Shown here: piece by piece, positions 1 through 5,073 of the stretch
Layout: each line of letters starts with the position of its first letter
Numbering within the stretch: the stretch's first letter is position 1
Origin: Methanoculleus sp. UBA77
GTDB taxonomy: Archaea > Halobacteriota > Methanomicrobia > Methanomicrobiales > Methanoculleaceae
DNA: 5,073 nt
Assembly (NCBI GenBank): GCA_002499455.1
Contig: DALN01000077.1
Span: forward strand, 15,950 to 21,022
Reading direction: 5' to 3'
Program-made: the position numbers and the translations under genes
Notes under the pieces: generated by a model
What the model saw: the letters and a program-made list of their open reading frames with translations, nothing else
The model's database searches: none
Told to the model about the DNA's origin: nothing

Positions 1-823
1 CGATGATATCGGTGCCGTCGATCTCGTGGCGGATGACGCCGACTTTGTTTACGAGCATCTCCTGGAAGAAGTCCTCGCCGGCCCAGTTCTCGCCCTCGCG
101 GGAGGGGTGGACGAGGACCTGGCCGGTGCTGTCGGCGACGAACATGTAGCCGTTCTGGCCGATGACCGTCTCCCTGAGGCTTGCCTTGACGACATCGAGC
201 GTCTCTTCCTCCTCCGTCCCGACGAAGAGCACCCCGACGATCCTGCCGCTGCTGTCCTTGATCGGCTCGTACGCCGTGACGTAGCGCTTGCCGAAGAGGT
301 CCCGGCTGCCGTAGTAGGTCTCGCCCTGGTTCACGACGACGTCGTAGACGTTCTGGGTCAGCTCGGTCCCGACCGCCCGCGTGCCGTCGGTCCCGATGAC
401 GTTCGTGGAGATGCGGACGGCGTGGTCGTCGTAGACCTGGAAGACCGTCGCCGCCCCGCCGACCAGCGACTGGACCTGGTCGACGATCTCGAAGTTGTCG
501 TTGATGACGTAGCGCTCGCCGTTATCGTTCACCAGCACCAGCTGCTCGCCGTTCACCTCCGGCGTGCCCCGGGCGTAGAAGTTCTCCCGGAGGACGTTGA
601 GGTCGCTGTTCACCTTGTTGCGGGTGAGTTTATAGACATCGTTGGTCCATCCCCTCGCGTCGTGCACCTGTGTCTCGAGCAGGGTCTCGATCTGGTCGTT
701 GATCACCCCGCTCGAACTGGTATAGGCCACGAGGCCGAGCATGAGCGCCGGGATGATCGCAAGAAAGAGGCAGATGACCAGGATCTTCGTCCCGACCTTC
801 ATGTCTGAGAAGAATGTGAACAT
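1..823 (-). CDS. Cache-domain chemoreceptor (probable methyl-accepting chemotaxis protein), N-terminal part, truncated by window edge
   Basis: 274 codons are visible from an ATG at 823; the gene continues beyond position 1. Residues 1-13 are a short cytoplasmic N-terminus (with MKVGTK). Residues about 14-34 form a hydrophobic membrane helix. Residues about 40-215 are extracellular and match the Cache_3-Cache_2 fusion type: GG(A)ATVFQ near 122-129, DDxxVRISTNV at 132-142, DGTRAVGT at 146-153, and RYVTAYEPIKD at 180-190 followed by GxxVGVLFVGT at 193-203. A second Cache-like stretch starts near 220 (GQNGYMFVADSTG, then VLVHP at 236-240). In this family the extracellular part is followed by a second helix, HAMP and a methyl-accepting signalling domain, but those lie outside the window, so a sensor histidine kinase cannot be excluded. 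The CheW-domain gene just upstream on the same strand favours a chemoreceptor. The start is supported by a TATA box 50-57 bases upstream. A second in-frame ATG at 802 has no ribosome site, and the Shine-Dalgarno for 823 is itself weak (GGAG 14 bases away). Confidence 0.88.
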   Translation of the reverse strand, partial: MFTFFSDMKVGTKILVICLFLAIIPALMLGLVAYTSSSGVINDQIETLLETQVHDARGWTNDVYKLTRNKVNSDLNVLRENFYARGTPEVNGEQLVLVNDNGERYVINDNFEIVDQVQSLVGGAATVFQVYDDHAVRISTNVIGTDGTRAVGTELTQNVYDVVVNQGETYYGSRDLFGKRYVTAYEPIKDSSGRIVGVLFVGTEEEETLDVVKASLRETVIGQNGYMFVADSTGQVLVHPSREGENWAGEDFFQEMLVNKVGVIRHEIDGTDII

Positions 824-872
824 TTCCGTTCCGCTCGCTCCGTATGACTAATAGATGGATTCACACGAGGGA

Positions 873-880
873 TTATATAA
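873..880 (-). promoter_or_regulatory. TATA box of the chemoreceptor gene
   Basis: TTATATAA is a near-ideal archaeal TATA box in otherwise GC-rich DNA. Read on the minus strand it lies 50-57 bases upstream of the ATG at 823. With the usual spacing of about 25 bases, transcription would start near 850, giving a leader of about 27 bases. The box is palindromic, so orientation is assigned from the only gene starting nearby. This suggests the receptor has its own promoter and is not transcribed only by read-through from the CheW-domain gene. Confidence 0.65.
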
Positions 881-886
881 TGATCC

Positions 887-924
887 GTTGCAGAGCCGGG
901 CGGCATTTGCGCCCCTGTTGCAGA
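887..924. repeat. Direct repeat GTTGCAGA x2 upstream of the chemoreceptor promoter
   Basis: The 8-mer GTTGCAGA occurs at 887-894 and again at 917-924, exactly 30 bases apart (about three helical turns). The inner copy abuts the BRE/TATA region of the receptor promoter. A weak GGGCG/CGCCC stem (898-902 with 910-914) lies between the copies. Two sites on one helix face could bind a dimeric regulator, but two 8-mers in a 112-base gap may be chance. Confidence 0.3.
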
Positions 925-935
925 ATAGGCCGGTA

Positions 936-1886
936 TTAACGGGGCGTTTCGCAGATCACCATCCCGGGATCGGCGAGGAGTGCCGCCGCATCGAGGACGA
1001 TCCGCGAGCCTTCCGCGGCGCCGAGGAGGTATCTGCCTGCGATCGGCGTCGCACCGGGCTCGATGGGGGCGAGATCGCCGGTCGGGGTGGTGCCGATATC
1101 CGTGATGTAGTCGGCGAGGATCCCGAACGTCATCGCCCCGTCGGAGAGGACGATCACCCGGTTGAGGTCGGTCAGCCCCTGCTCGGGGAGGGAGAAGAGC
1201 CGCGCGAAGTCGACGATGGAGACGATCTCCCCCCGGACGGCGCAGATGCCGACGATGAAGTCGGGCACCCCGGGCACAGGGGTGATCTCGCGGACGATGA
1301 AGGCCTCCCGGACGTACCGGGTCTCGACGGCGTACTCCCGTGCCCCGAGCCGGAAGGTGAGGATCTCCGAGAGCGCGGTCCTATGCGGCTCCTCCTCCGG
1401 CTGCGCGAGTATCCGTGCCCGCTCCGCGAGGATTGCGCCGGCCCGCCCGTTATCCGGGGAGACCTCCTCTTCGGCGGCCGGCTGGAGTGGGGAGAGCCCG
1501 CTCGCGTCCCCGGCGAGGAAAGCGCGGAGATCGCGGATGAGGACCGTCCCGTCGCCGGCGACCAGGACGCCGCTCTCACCCGGCGGCACCTCGCTCTCCT
1601 GCACCCCCCGCACCCTGTCCACCCGGAGGGCGGCGCAGTCCCGGCCGGAGGTGACGATGATGAGAGCCTCCGCGGGATGCAGGGGGCGGTCCGGGAGGCC
1701 GAGGAGCACCCGGGCGGAGTAGACGGGAACGGCCCGGCCGTGCAGGTTCATGCTGCCTGCCGCTCCCGGATGCCTTCCGGTATCGGGCGAGAGCGCCACC
1801 ATGCTCGTGACCTGGCGGACCGCGGAGAGCGGGATGGCGCAGGTCACCCCCGCGACGGTGAAGGAGAGGAGGTCCGGGCGGTTCAT
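936..1886 (-). CDS. Tandem CheW-domain protein (chemotaxis coupling protein)
   Basis: The protein has 316 residues, about twice a single CheW (roughly 150-170). CheW proteins are cytoplasmic SH3-like adaptors that link chemoreceptors to the kinase CheA. Domain 1 spans about residues 5-125 (LLSFTVAG start, IPLSAVRQV at 18-26, NLHGRAVPV at 47-55, LRVDRVRGV at 87-95). A charged linker (about 127-170) follows, with the helical motif ILAERARILAQPEEE at 152-166, often seen before CheW domains. Domain 2 spans about 172-310 (LTFRLGAREYAV, VRE at 192-194, ITPVPGVPDFIVGI at 201-214, VRGEIVSIVDF at 217-227). Domain 2 keeps the conserved Arg-Gly; domain 1 has His-Gly in its place. The ATG at 1886 is the only reasonable start: no ATG, GTG or TTG occurs in frame within the gap back to the lipoprotein gene. 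There is no clear Shine-Dalgarno. The gene ends at TAA (936-938). It lies 45 bases after the lipoprotein gene and 112 bases before the receptor gene. Confidence 0.9.
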   Translation of the reverse strand: MNRPDLLSFTVAGVTCAIPLSAVRQVTSMVALSPDTGRHPGAAGSMNLHGRAVPVYSARVLLGLPDRPLHPAEALIIVTSGRDCAALRVDRVRGVQESEVPPGESGVLVAGDGTVLIRDLRAFLAGDASGLSPLQPAAEEEVSPDNGRAGAILAERARILAQPEEEPHRTALSEILTFRLGAREYAVETRYVREAFIVREITPVPGVPDFIVGICAVRGEIVSIVDFARLFSLPEQGLTDLNRVIVLSDGAMTFGILADYITDIGTTPTGDLAPIEPGATPIAGRYLLGAAEGSRIVLDAAALLADPGMVICETPR

Positions 1887-1914
1887 GACTGGTTGAGGGT
1901 TGGAGCCCGGACGG

Positions 1915-1920
1915 ATAAAA
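1915..1920 (-). promoter_or_regulatory. Possible TATA element for the CheW-domain gene (leaderless start?)
   Basis: On the minus strand the only AT-rich run in this gap is CCTTTTATCC, centred about 31 bases before the ATG at 1886. At normal archaeal spacing, transcription would start within a few bases of the ATG, which fits the lack of a Shine-Dalgarno. It is a poor TATA match. The same T-run could instead help end the upstream lipoprotein transcript. Confidence 0.3.
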
Positions 1921-1931
1921 GGTTGCGGGGG

Positions 1932-2801
1932 TCAGAGCGCCGAGAGGTCGATGCCCCCGTTCGAGGTGGTGACGGTGATCGCCGGGCCCCCGTCGCCGAG
2001 CGTGCCCGAGACCCGCGTGCCTGACGACTCCTCAAGCCGGAGCGGGAGGTTGTTGACGGAGATCCCGCCGTTCGAGGTGGTGGCGACGATCCGGGCGTCG
2101 AGAGCCTCCGCGAGCCGGAGCGTGATCCCGCCGTTCGAGGTCCTGATATCCACGTCACCCCGGAGGGCTGGGATGGCGGCCGTGATCGGGCCGTTCGATG
2201 TCTGCAGGTCCACGACGCCCGCGGAGTCCTCCACCGTGATGCCGGCGTTGCTGGTCGTCGCCGTGACGTAGCCCTCGGCGCCCCGGACCTCGATCCTGCC
2301 GTTCGAGGACTCTGCAACGAGATCGCCGCCGGGAGCGCCGTCCACCGTCACGGGGCCGTTCGATGTCCGGAGTTCCGTCCCGTCCACCCGCACGCCCGAT
2401 AGGGCGATCGGGCCGTTCGAGCTCACGGCCTCCCGGAGGACGACGGAGGGAGGCAGGTGTATCGTGTACGTGACGCTCACCCGCGGGTTGAGGCCGGTCT
2501 GCACCGTCTCAATCCGGAGCGGGTCGCCCTCCGTCACCTCGATCCGGACCTTATCGAGTTCGTCCTCGCCGTAGACGCTCCGCTTGACCGCGGTGACGCT
2601 GACGGTCTCCCCCTCCCGGACGTCCACGTTCACGGCGCCGTTGCGGTTGATCACGGTGACCCCGCTCCCCGGCTCCACCGTCACCGTCCGGTTGAACTCC
2701 TCCGTCGCCTCGATGCCCGGCACCCCGGTGCACCCGGGGAGGATGGCGGCGACGACGACCAGCAGCGCGAGCGCTGCATACCCGGTCTTCTGCATGCTCA
2801 T
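1932..2801 (-). CDS. Surface lipoprotein with DUF4097-type beta-solenoid repeats
   Basis: A 289-residue protein if started at the ATG at 2801. The N-terminus is a lipoprotein signal peptide: a hydrophobic core ending in AAILPGC, with lipid-accepting Cys24. The mature part begins with a VTVINRNGAVNVDV segment (about residues 48-61), typical of the DUF4097 'putative adhesin' family. Eight rungs follow, marked by Ser-Asn-Gly/Ala with Ser at residues 128, 147, 166, 184, 202, 222, 243 and 280. Their spacing of 18-21 residues suggests a right-handed beta-helix; the last gap of 37 could hold one degenerate rung. No enzymatic motif is seen, and the family has no established biochemical activity. The start is uncertain: a GTG at 2813, ATG at 2801 or ATG at 2795 are all in frame; GGAGAGAG just upstream favours the two ATGs. 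The gene begins less than 20 bases after the permease stop, so it is almost surely co-transcribed with the transporter and may be its extracellular partner. Confidence 0.87.
   Translation of the reverse strand: MSMQKTGYAALALLVVVAAILPGCTGVPGIEATEEFNRTVTVEPGSGVTVINRNGAVNVDVREGETVSVTAVKRSVYGEDELDKVRIEVTEGDPLRIETVQTGLNPRVSVTYTIHLPPSVVLREAVSSNGPIALSGVRVDGTELRTSNGPVTVDGAPGGDLVAESSNGRIEVRGAEGYVTATTSNAGITVEDSAGVVDLQTSNGPITAAIPALRGDVDIRTSNGGITLRLAEALDARIVATTSNGGISVNNLPLRLEESSGTRVSGTLGDGGPAITVTTSNGGIDLSAL
1957..2420 (-). repeat. Array of Ser-Asn-Gly coding repeats
   Basis: The plus-strand word CCGTTCGA recurs at 1957, 2068, 2131, 2191, 2299, 2356 and 2413; a diverged eighth copy (GGCGTTGCT, Ser-Asn-Ala) lies at 2244. 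Spacings are 111, 63, 60, about 54, about 54, 57 and 57 bases, all multiples of three. On the minus strand each encodes Ser-Asn-Gly at the turn of a beta-solenoid rung. Seven of eight use the same TCG AAC codons, while the bases between the words differ widely. The repeat is therefore maintained at protein level and is not a recent tandem DNA expansion. Confidence 0.85.
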
Positions 2802-2819
2802 CTCTCTCCGCACCGTCCG

Positions 2820-3665
2820 TTATGTAACTACCGCTCGCTGGAACGTCCGGCGGGCGAGGAGATACATCACCGCCGCAAAGACCGCGAGGTAGGCGAACGA
2901 GAAGAGGACGTCGCCGGTCGTGTAGGTGTAGCGCGCTCCCACCGCGAAGAAGTCGCTGCCGAGGGCGAAGTAACGCACCCCGTTGACCAGGTGGGTCAGG
3001 GGATTGTAGGCCGAGAGTGCCTGCAGAAGCGGCGGGAAGGCCTGGATCGGGTAGAGGGCGTTCGAGACGAAGAAGAGCGGCAGGGTGAGGAGGGTCATGA
3101 TCCCCTGCAGCCCCTCCGGCGTCTCCAGGCGCATCGAGATGGTCGAGGAGAAGAGGAGAAAGCCGAGCGAGAAGGCGCCGACGAAGGCGAAGATCCCGAG
3201 GATCGAGAGGACTATCCGGCCGGCCGGGAACCCCGGAAAGAACTGCACGCCGAGGAGGATCCCGAACGCCATGATGATGCTCACCTGGATGAACGACCGG
3301 GTCATCCCGGCGAGGCCGACCCCCATCATGATGTGGGTCCGGGGCATGGGGCTCGCGAGCATCTCCCGCATCAGCCCCCAGTTCTTATCGAAGAGGAGGC
3401 TCATCCCCCCAAAGAGACTCGTGAAGAGGGTCGTCATCGCGATCACCCCGGCGGCCATGAACGTGAGGTAGTCGACCGGGACGACGCCCGCCGGCACCGG
3501 GACGGCCGAGGTGAACCGGTCGAAGTTCGAGGACATCGCGACGCCGAAGAAGGCCATCCAGAGCGCCGGCTGCAGCAGCGACGAGAAGAGCTGCGCCCTG
3601 AACCGGACGAACCGGATCATCTCCCGCCAGTAGACGGTCAGGAACTCCCATGCCGTGGCACTCAC
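2820..3665 (-). CDS. ABC-2 type transporter permease (DrrB-like)
   Basis: The 281-residue integral membrane protein has the length and layout of ABC-2 permeases such as DrrB. About six membrane helices can be read: residues 25-46, 66-87, 117-140, 151-173, 187-205 and 253-271. An amphipathic N-terminus (FLTVYWREMIRFVRFR) precedes helix 1. The loop after helix 2 carries the coupling region LMREMLASPMPR at 98-109, and the segment after helix 5 has the family motif NPLTHLVNGVR at 221-231. It would pair with the neighbouring ATPase as a dimer to form an exporter in the cytoplasmic membrane. The start is a GTG at 3665 overlapping the ATPase stop (GTGA). No strong Shine-Dalgarno precedes it, so translation is probably coupled. 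The substrate cannot be deduced: DrrB relatives export drugs, lipids or polysaccharides. Confidence 0.92.
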   Translation of the reverse strand: MSATAWEFLTVYWREMIRFVRFRAQLFSSLLQPALWMAFFGVAMSSNFDRFTSAVPVPAGVVPVDYLTFMAAGVIAMTTLFTSLFGGMSLLFDKNWGLMREMLASPMPRTHIMMGVGLAGMTRSFIQVSIIMAFGILLGVQFFPGFPAGRIVLSILGIFAFVGAFSLGFLLFSSTISMRLETPEGLQGIMTLLTLPLFFVSNALYPIQAFPPLLQALSAYNPLTHLVNGVRYFALGSDFFAVGARYTYTTGDVLFSFAYLAVFAAVMYLLARRTFQRAVVT

Positions 3666-4612
3666 GCCCCCGTATCGCGCAGTTCCCTGCCCGTGTAATG
3701 GACGAAGACATCGTCCATCGTCGGTTTCTTCAGGTTCACGCTCGAGATCCCGACCCCGGCGCCGCGAACCCTCTCGACGATCCGCGGGAGGCAGTGGCTC
3801 CCGTCGGCCGATATCGTGATCGAGAGGCCCCGGGGCGACTCGGAGATCGACCGGATCTCCCGGACGTCACGGAGGCTCTCCCGCGCTCTCCGGTCGTCCC
3901 CGGTCTCCAGGTAGACGACATCCTCGCCGAGCGCGTTCTTCAGCCCCTCCGGGGTGCCGGAGACGACAAGTTTCCCGTGATCGATGATGCTGATCCGGTC
4001 GGAGAGCATATCGGCCTCCTCCATGTAGTGCGTCGTTAAAAATACCGTCGTCCCGGTTCTGTTCACCTGCCGGATATAGTCCCAGATCCGCATCCGGGTC
4101 TGGGGATCGAGCCCCTGCGTCGGCTCGTCGAGGAAGAGGACCTCCGGCCGGGTCAGGAGGCCCCGCGCGATCTGGAGCCGCCGCTTCATGCCGCCGGAGA
4201 GGTTCTTCGTCCGCTCGTCGCGCCGGCCGTCGAGCTCCACGACCCGGAGCATCTCGTCGATCCGCCGGTGCCGCTCGTCGCGGGGAAGGGCGTAGAGCCG
4301 GCCGTGAAACTCCATCGTCTCCCAGACCGTGAGGTCGCGGTCGAGGACGTCGTCCTGGAAGACGATCCCGATCGCCTGCCGGACCTTTGCTGCCTCCCGG
4401 GCGACGTCGTAGCCGGCAACCCGCACCGTCCCCTTCTGGAGGGGGAGGAGCGTTGTTAAGATGTTGATCGTCGTGCTCTTGCCGGCGCCGTTCGGGCCGA
4501 GGAACGAGAAGATCTCCCCTCGACGCACGGTGAAACTGATGCCGCGCACCGCTTCGACGCCGTCGAACGTATGCTCGAGGTCGCGCACCTCGATGATGTC
4601 ATCCTCCTCCAT
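3662..4612 (-). CDS. ABC transporter ATP-binding protein (DrrA-like)
   Basis: A 316-residue ATPase from the ATG at 4612. All nucleotide-binding motifs are intact: Walker A GPNGAGKST (39-47), Q-loop Gln86 (IVFQDD), ABC signature LSGGM (138-142), Walker B LFLDEP (159-164) with catalytic Glu163, D-loop GLD (167-169) and switch His195 (TTHYMEEAD). Residues about 225-316 form the accessory C-terminal domain of DrrA-type subunits, ending in KKPTMDDVFVHYTGRELRD. It should bind and hydrolyse ATP on the cytoplasmic face to drive the permease encoded next. The frame stays open upstream to an ATG at 4873, but that 87-residue extension is low-complexity and unlike the family. The ATG at 4612 has GGAAGGTGG just before it, and the protein then begins directly with the normal first strand (DIIEVRDLEHTF). 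This is the first gene of the probable transporter-lipoprotein operon. Confidence 0.93.
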   Translation of the reverse strand: MEEDDIIEVRDLEHTFDGVEAVRGISFTVRRGEIFSFLGPNGAGKSTTINILTTLLPLQKGTVRVAGYDVAREAAKVRQAIGIVFQDDVLDRDLTVWETMEFHGRLYALPRDERHRRIDEMLRVVELDGRRDERTKNLSGGMKRRLQIARGLLTRPEVLFLDEPTQGLDPQTRMRIWDYIRQVNRTGTTVFLTTHYMEEADMLSDRISIIDHGKLVVSGTPEGLKNALGEDVVYLETGDDRRARESLRDVREIRSISESPRGLSITISADGSHCLPRIVERVRGAGVGISSVNLKKPTMDDVFVHYTGRELRDTGA

Positions 4613-4657
4613 GGCCACCTTCCGGACGCCGGGACGGGCCCGGATCGTCCGCGTTCT

Positions 4658-4675
4658 GCACCACATGCATGGTGC
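4658..4675. promoter_or_regulatory. Inverted repeat GCACCA-N6-TGGTGC, candidate operator
   Basis: Perfect 6-bp arms (4658-4663 and 4670-4675) flank CATGCA, 46-63 bases upstream of the ATPase start. On the minus strand the TATA-like GATATGA at 4685-4679 sits just upstream. If used, transcription would start near 4656, so the repeat would lie between TATA box and start site, where a bound repressor would block transcription. It could alternatively be an RNA hairpin in a longer leader. Confidence 0.4.
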
Positions 4676-4783
4676 TGTCATATCTCCCTTTCCCTGCCGG
4701 GATGCGCCGTGCCGCCCGGTCAGCATCTGCTTCCGGGAGGGCGACGGGATCGGGAGCCGTGCGGGAAATGGTCCTGCTGCTCG

Positions 4784-4820
4784 CTTAAATGCCGGATCGG
4801 ATAGATACTCTGAAATATCT
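4784..4820. promoter_or_regulatory. AT-rich island, possible promoter element(s)
   Basis: TTAAAT at 4785-4790 and GAAATATC at 4812-4819 are the most AT-rich words in this GC-rich gap. Read leftwards, ATTTAAGC could be a distal TATA box for the transporter operon, with a leader near 150 bases. Read rightwards, GAAATATC could serve the gene at 4964, with a leader of about 120 bases. A small AGATA-N8-TATCT inverted repeat (4803-4820) overlaps it. Assignment is uncertain. Confidence 0.3.
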
Positions 4821-4951
4821 GGACTCCCCATTCCATCCTCAGAGACTGGCGTGTACGGCTGTTTTCCCTTCACCGCTGCCGGCGTCCCCGGCCATCGAGC
4901 CCTGCAGAGCGCCGCTCCCGTCTCCGGCGCGACGGCGCACGAGGAGCGGGC

Positions 4952-4958
4952 GGGAGGG
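4952..4958 (+). promoter_or_regulatory. Strong ribosome binding site
   Basis: GGGAGGG lies with GGAGG ending six bases before the GTG at 4964. It is the best Shine-Dalgarno in the window and is what identifies the start of the rightward gene. Confidence 0.65.
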
Positions 4959-4963
4959 ATCCG

Positions 4964-5073
4964 GTGACCCCGCCCTTCCGCGCCTTCCTCGCTCTCCTCA
5001 CAGCGGCGGCGCTCGTGGCGTCGGCGGGCGGCCTTGTGGTCGCGAACGCCGACCTGACGCCGGCAGAGGTGAA
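4964..5073 (+). CDS. N-terminus of a probable secreted or membrane-anchored protein, truncated by window edge
   Basis: Only 36 codons are visible from a GTG start. They read MTPPFRAF, then a hydrophobic, alanine-rich stretch (about residues 7-27), then ANADLTPAEV. This is a typical signal peptide, with Ala-Asn-Ala before Asp30 as a plausible cleavage site, or alternatively a single N-terminal anchor. The strong ribosome site at 4952-4958 and the divergent intergenic region upstream support a real gene start. The protein family cannot be recognised from this fragment. It points away from the transporter operon, so it shares at most a regulatory region with it. Confidence 0.65.
   Translation, partial: MTPPFRAFLALLTAAALVASAGGLVVANADLTPAEV

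Larger units (their letters stand above)
4613..4963. other. Divergent intergenic region
   Basis: These 351 bases separate the leftward transporter operon from the rightward secreted-protein gene, so they should carry at least two promoters. No convincing coding sequence is seen; the open frames here lack family-like features. The region holds an inverted repeat at 4658-4675, a weak TATA-like element at 4679-4685 and an AT-rich island at 4784-4820. No tRNA-like fold or long T-run was noticed. Confidence 0.6.

Noticed and set aside
26..808. Plus-strand open frame of 260 codons
   Set aside because: It is the complement of the Cache receptor, which has clear family motifs on the minus strand. 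The plus-strand product is an Asp/Val/Leu-rich shadow.
898..914. GGGCG-N7-CGCCC hairpin as a terminator for the CheW-domain gene
   Set aside because: The stem is only five pairs and no T-run follows on the minus strand. Archaeal termination usually depends on T-rich stretches, which are absent here.
855..2024. Long plus-strand open frame of 389 codons
   Set aside because: It is antisense to the CheW-domain gene and runs into the lipoprotein gene. Its product is rich in Arg, Gly, Asp and Glu with no recognisable domain, as expected for a GC-rich shadow frame.
1957..2420. CCGTTCGA copies as a CRISPR-like or intergenic repeat array
   Set aside because: The repeats are short, spaced in multiples of three, lie inside a reading frame and encode a repeated Ser-Asn-Gly motif; they are explained by protein structure.
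2457..3698. Long plus-strand open frame of 413 codons
   Set aside because: It is antisense to the permease and lipoprotein genes. Its extreme charged composition (Arg, Glu, Asp, His) is what the complement of membrane-protein codons gives; no fold or family is seen.
4613..4873. 87-residue N-terminal extension of the ATPase, or a separate small protein
   Set aside because: The extension has no ABC family similarity and overlaps the likely promoter and inverted repeat, and a good ribosome site precedes the ATG at 4612.

Overview
The window looks like chromosomal DNA from a GC-rich euryarchaeon, most likely a methanogen of the Methanomicrobiales (Methanoculleus-like). This is inferred from the high GC content, TATA-like boxes (TTATATAA) in place of bacterial -35/-10 promoters, GGAGG/GGTG ribosome sites, GTG starts, and the mix of Cache-domain chemoreceptor, CheW proteins and lipobox surface proteins. 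No rRNA, tRNA, CRISPR or mobile element was seen.

Layout: five genes lie on the minus strand, reading leftwards from about position 4612. (1) 4612-3662 is a DrrA-like ABC transporter ATPase. (2) 3665-2820 is its ABC-2 type permease, overlapping the ATPase by four bases (GTGA). (3) About 2801-1932 is a lipoprotein of the DUF4097 / 'putative adhesin' type, built of repeated Ser-Asn-Gly rungs, starting less than 20 bases after the permease. (4) 1886-936 is a protein with two CheW domains. (5) From 823 off the left edge is the N-terminal part of a Cache-domain sensor, most likely a methyl-accepting chemotaxis protein. A sixth gene starts at 4964 on the plus strand and runs off the right edge; only its signal-peptide-like N-terminus is visible.

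The 350 bases between 4612 and 4964 form a divergent intergenic region. It has an AT-rich island and a perfect 6-bp inverted repeat (GCACCA-N6-TGGTGC), placed where an operator for the transporter operon could be.

Functionally there are two modules. The ABC ATPase, permease and lipoprotein look like one translationally coupled transcription unit that exports something and/or displays or services a surface beta-solenoid lipoprotein. The CheW pair protein and the Cache receptor look like part of a chemosensory array: ligand sensing outside, and coupling to a CheA kinase encoded elsewhere. The transporter-lipoprotein operon is the least described part. The chemotaxis genes are recognisable, although the two-domain CheW with a degenerate first domain is less common.
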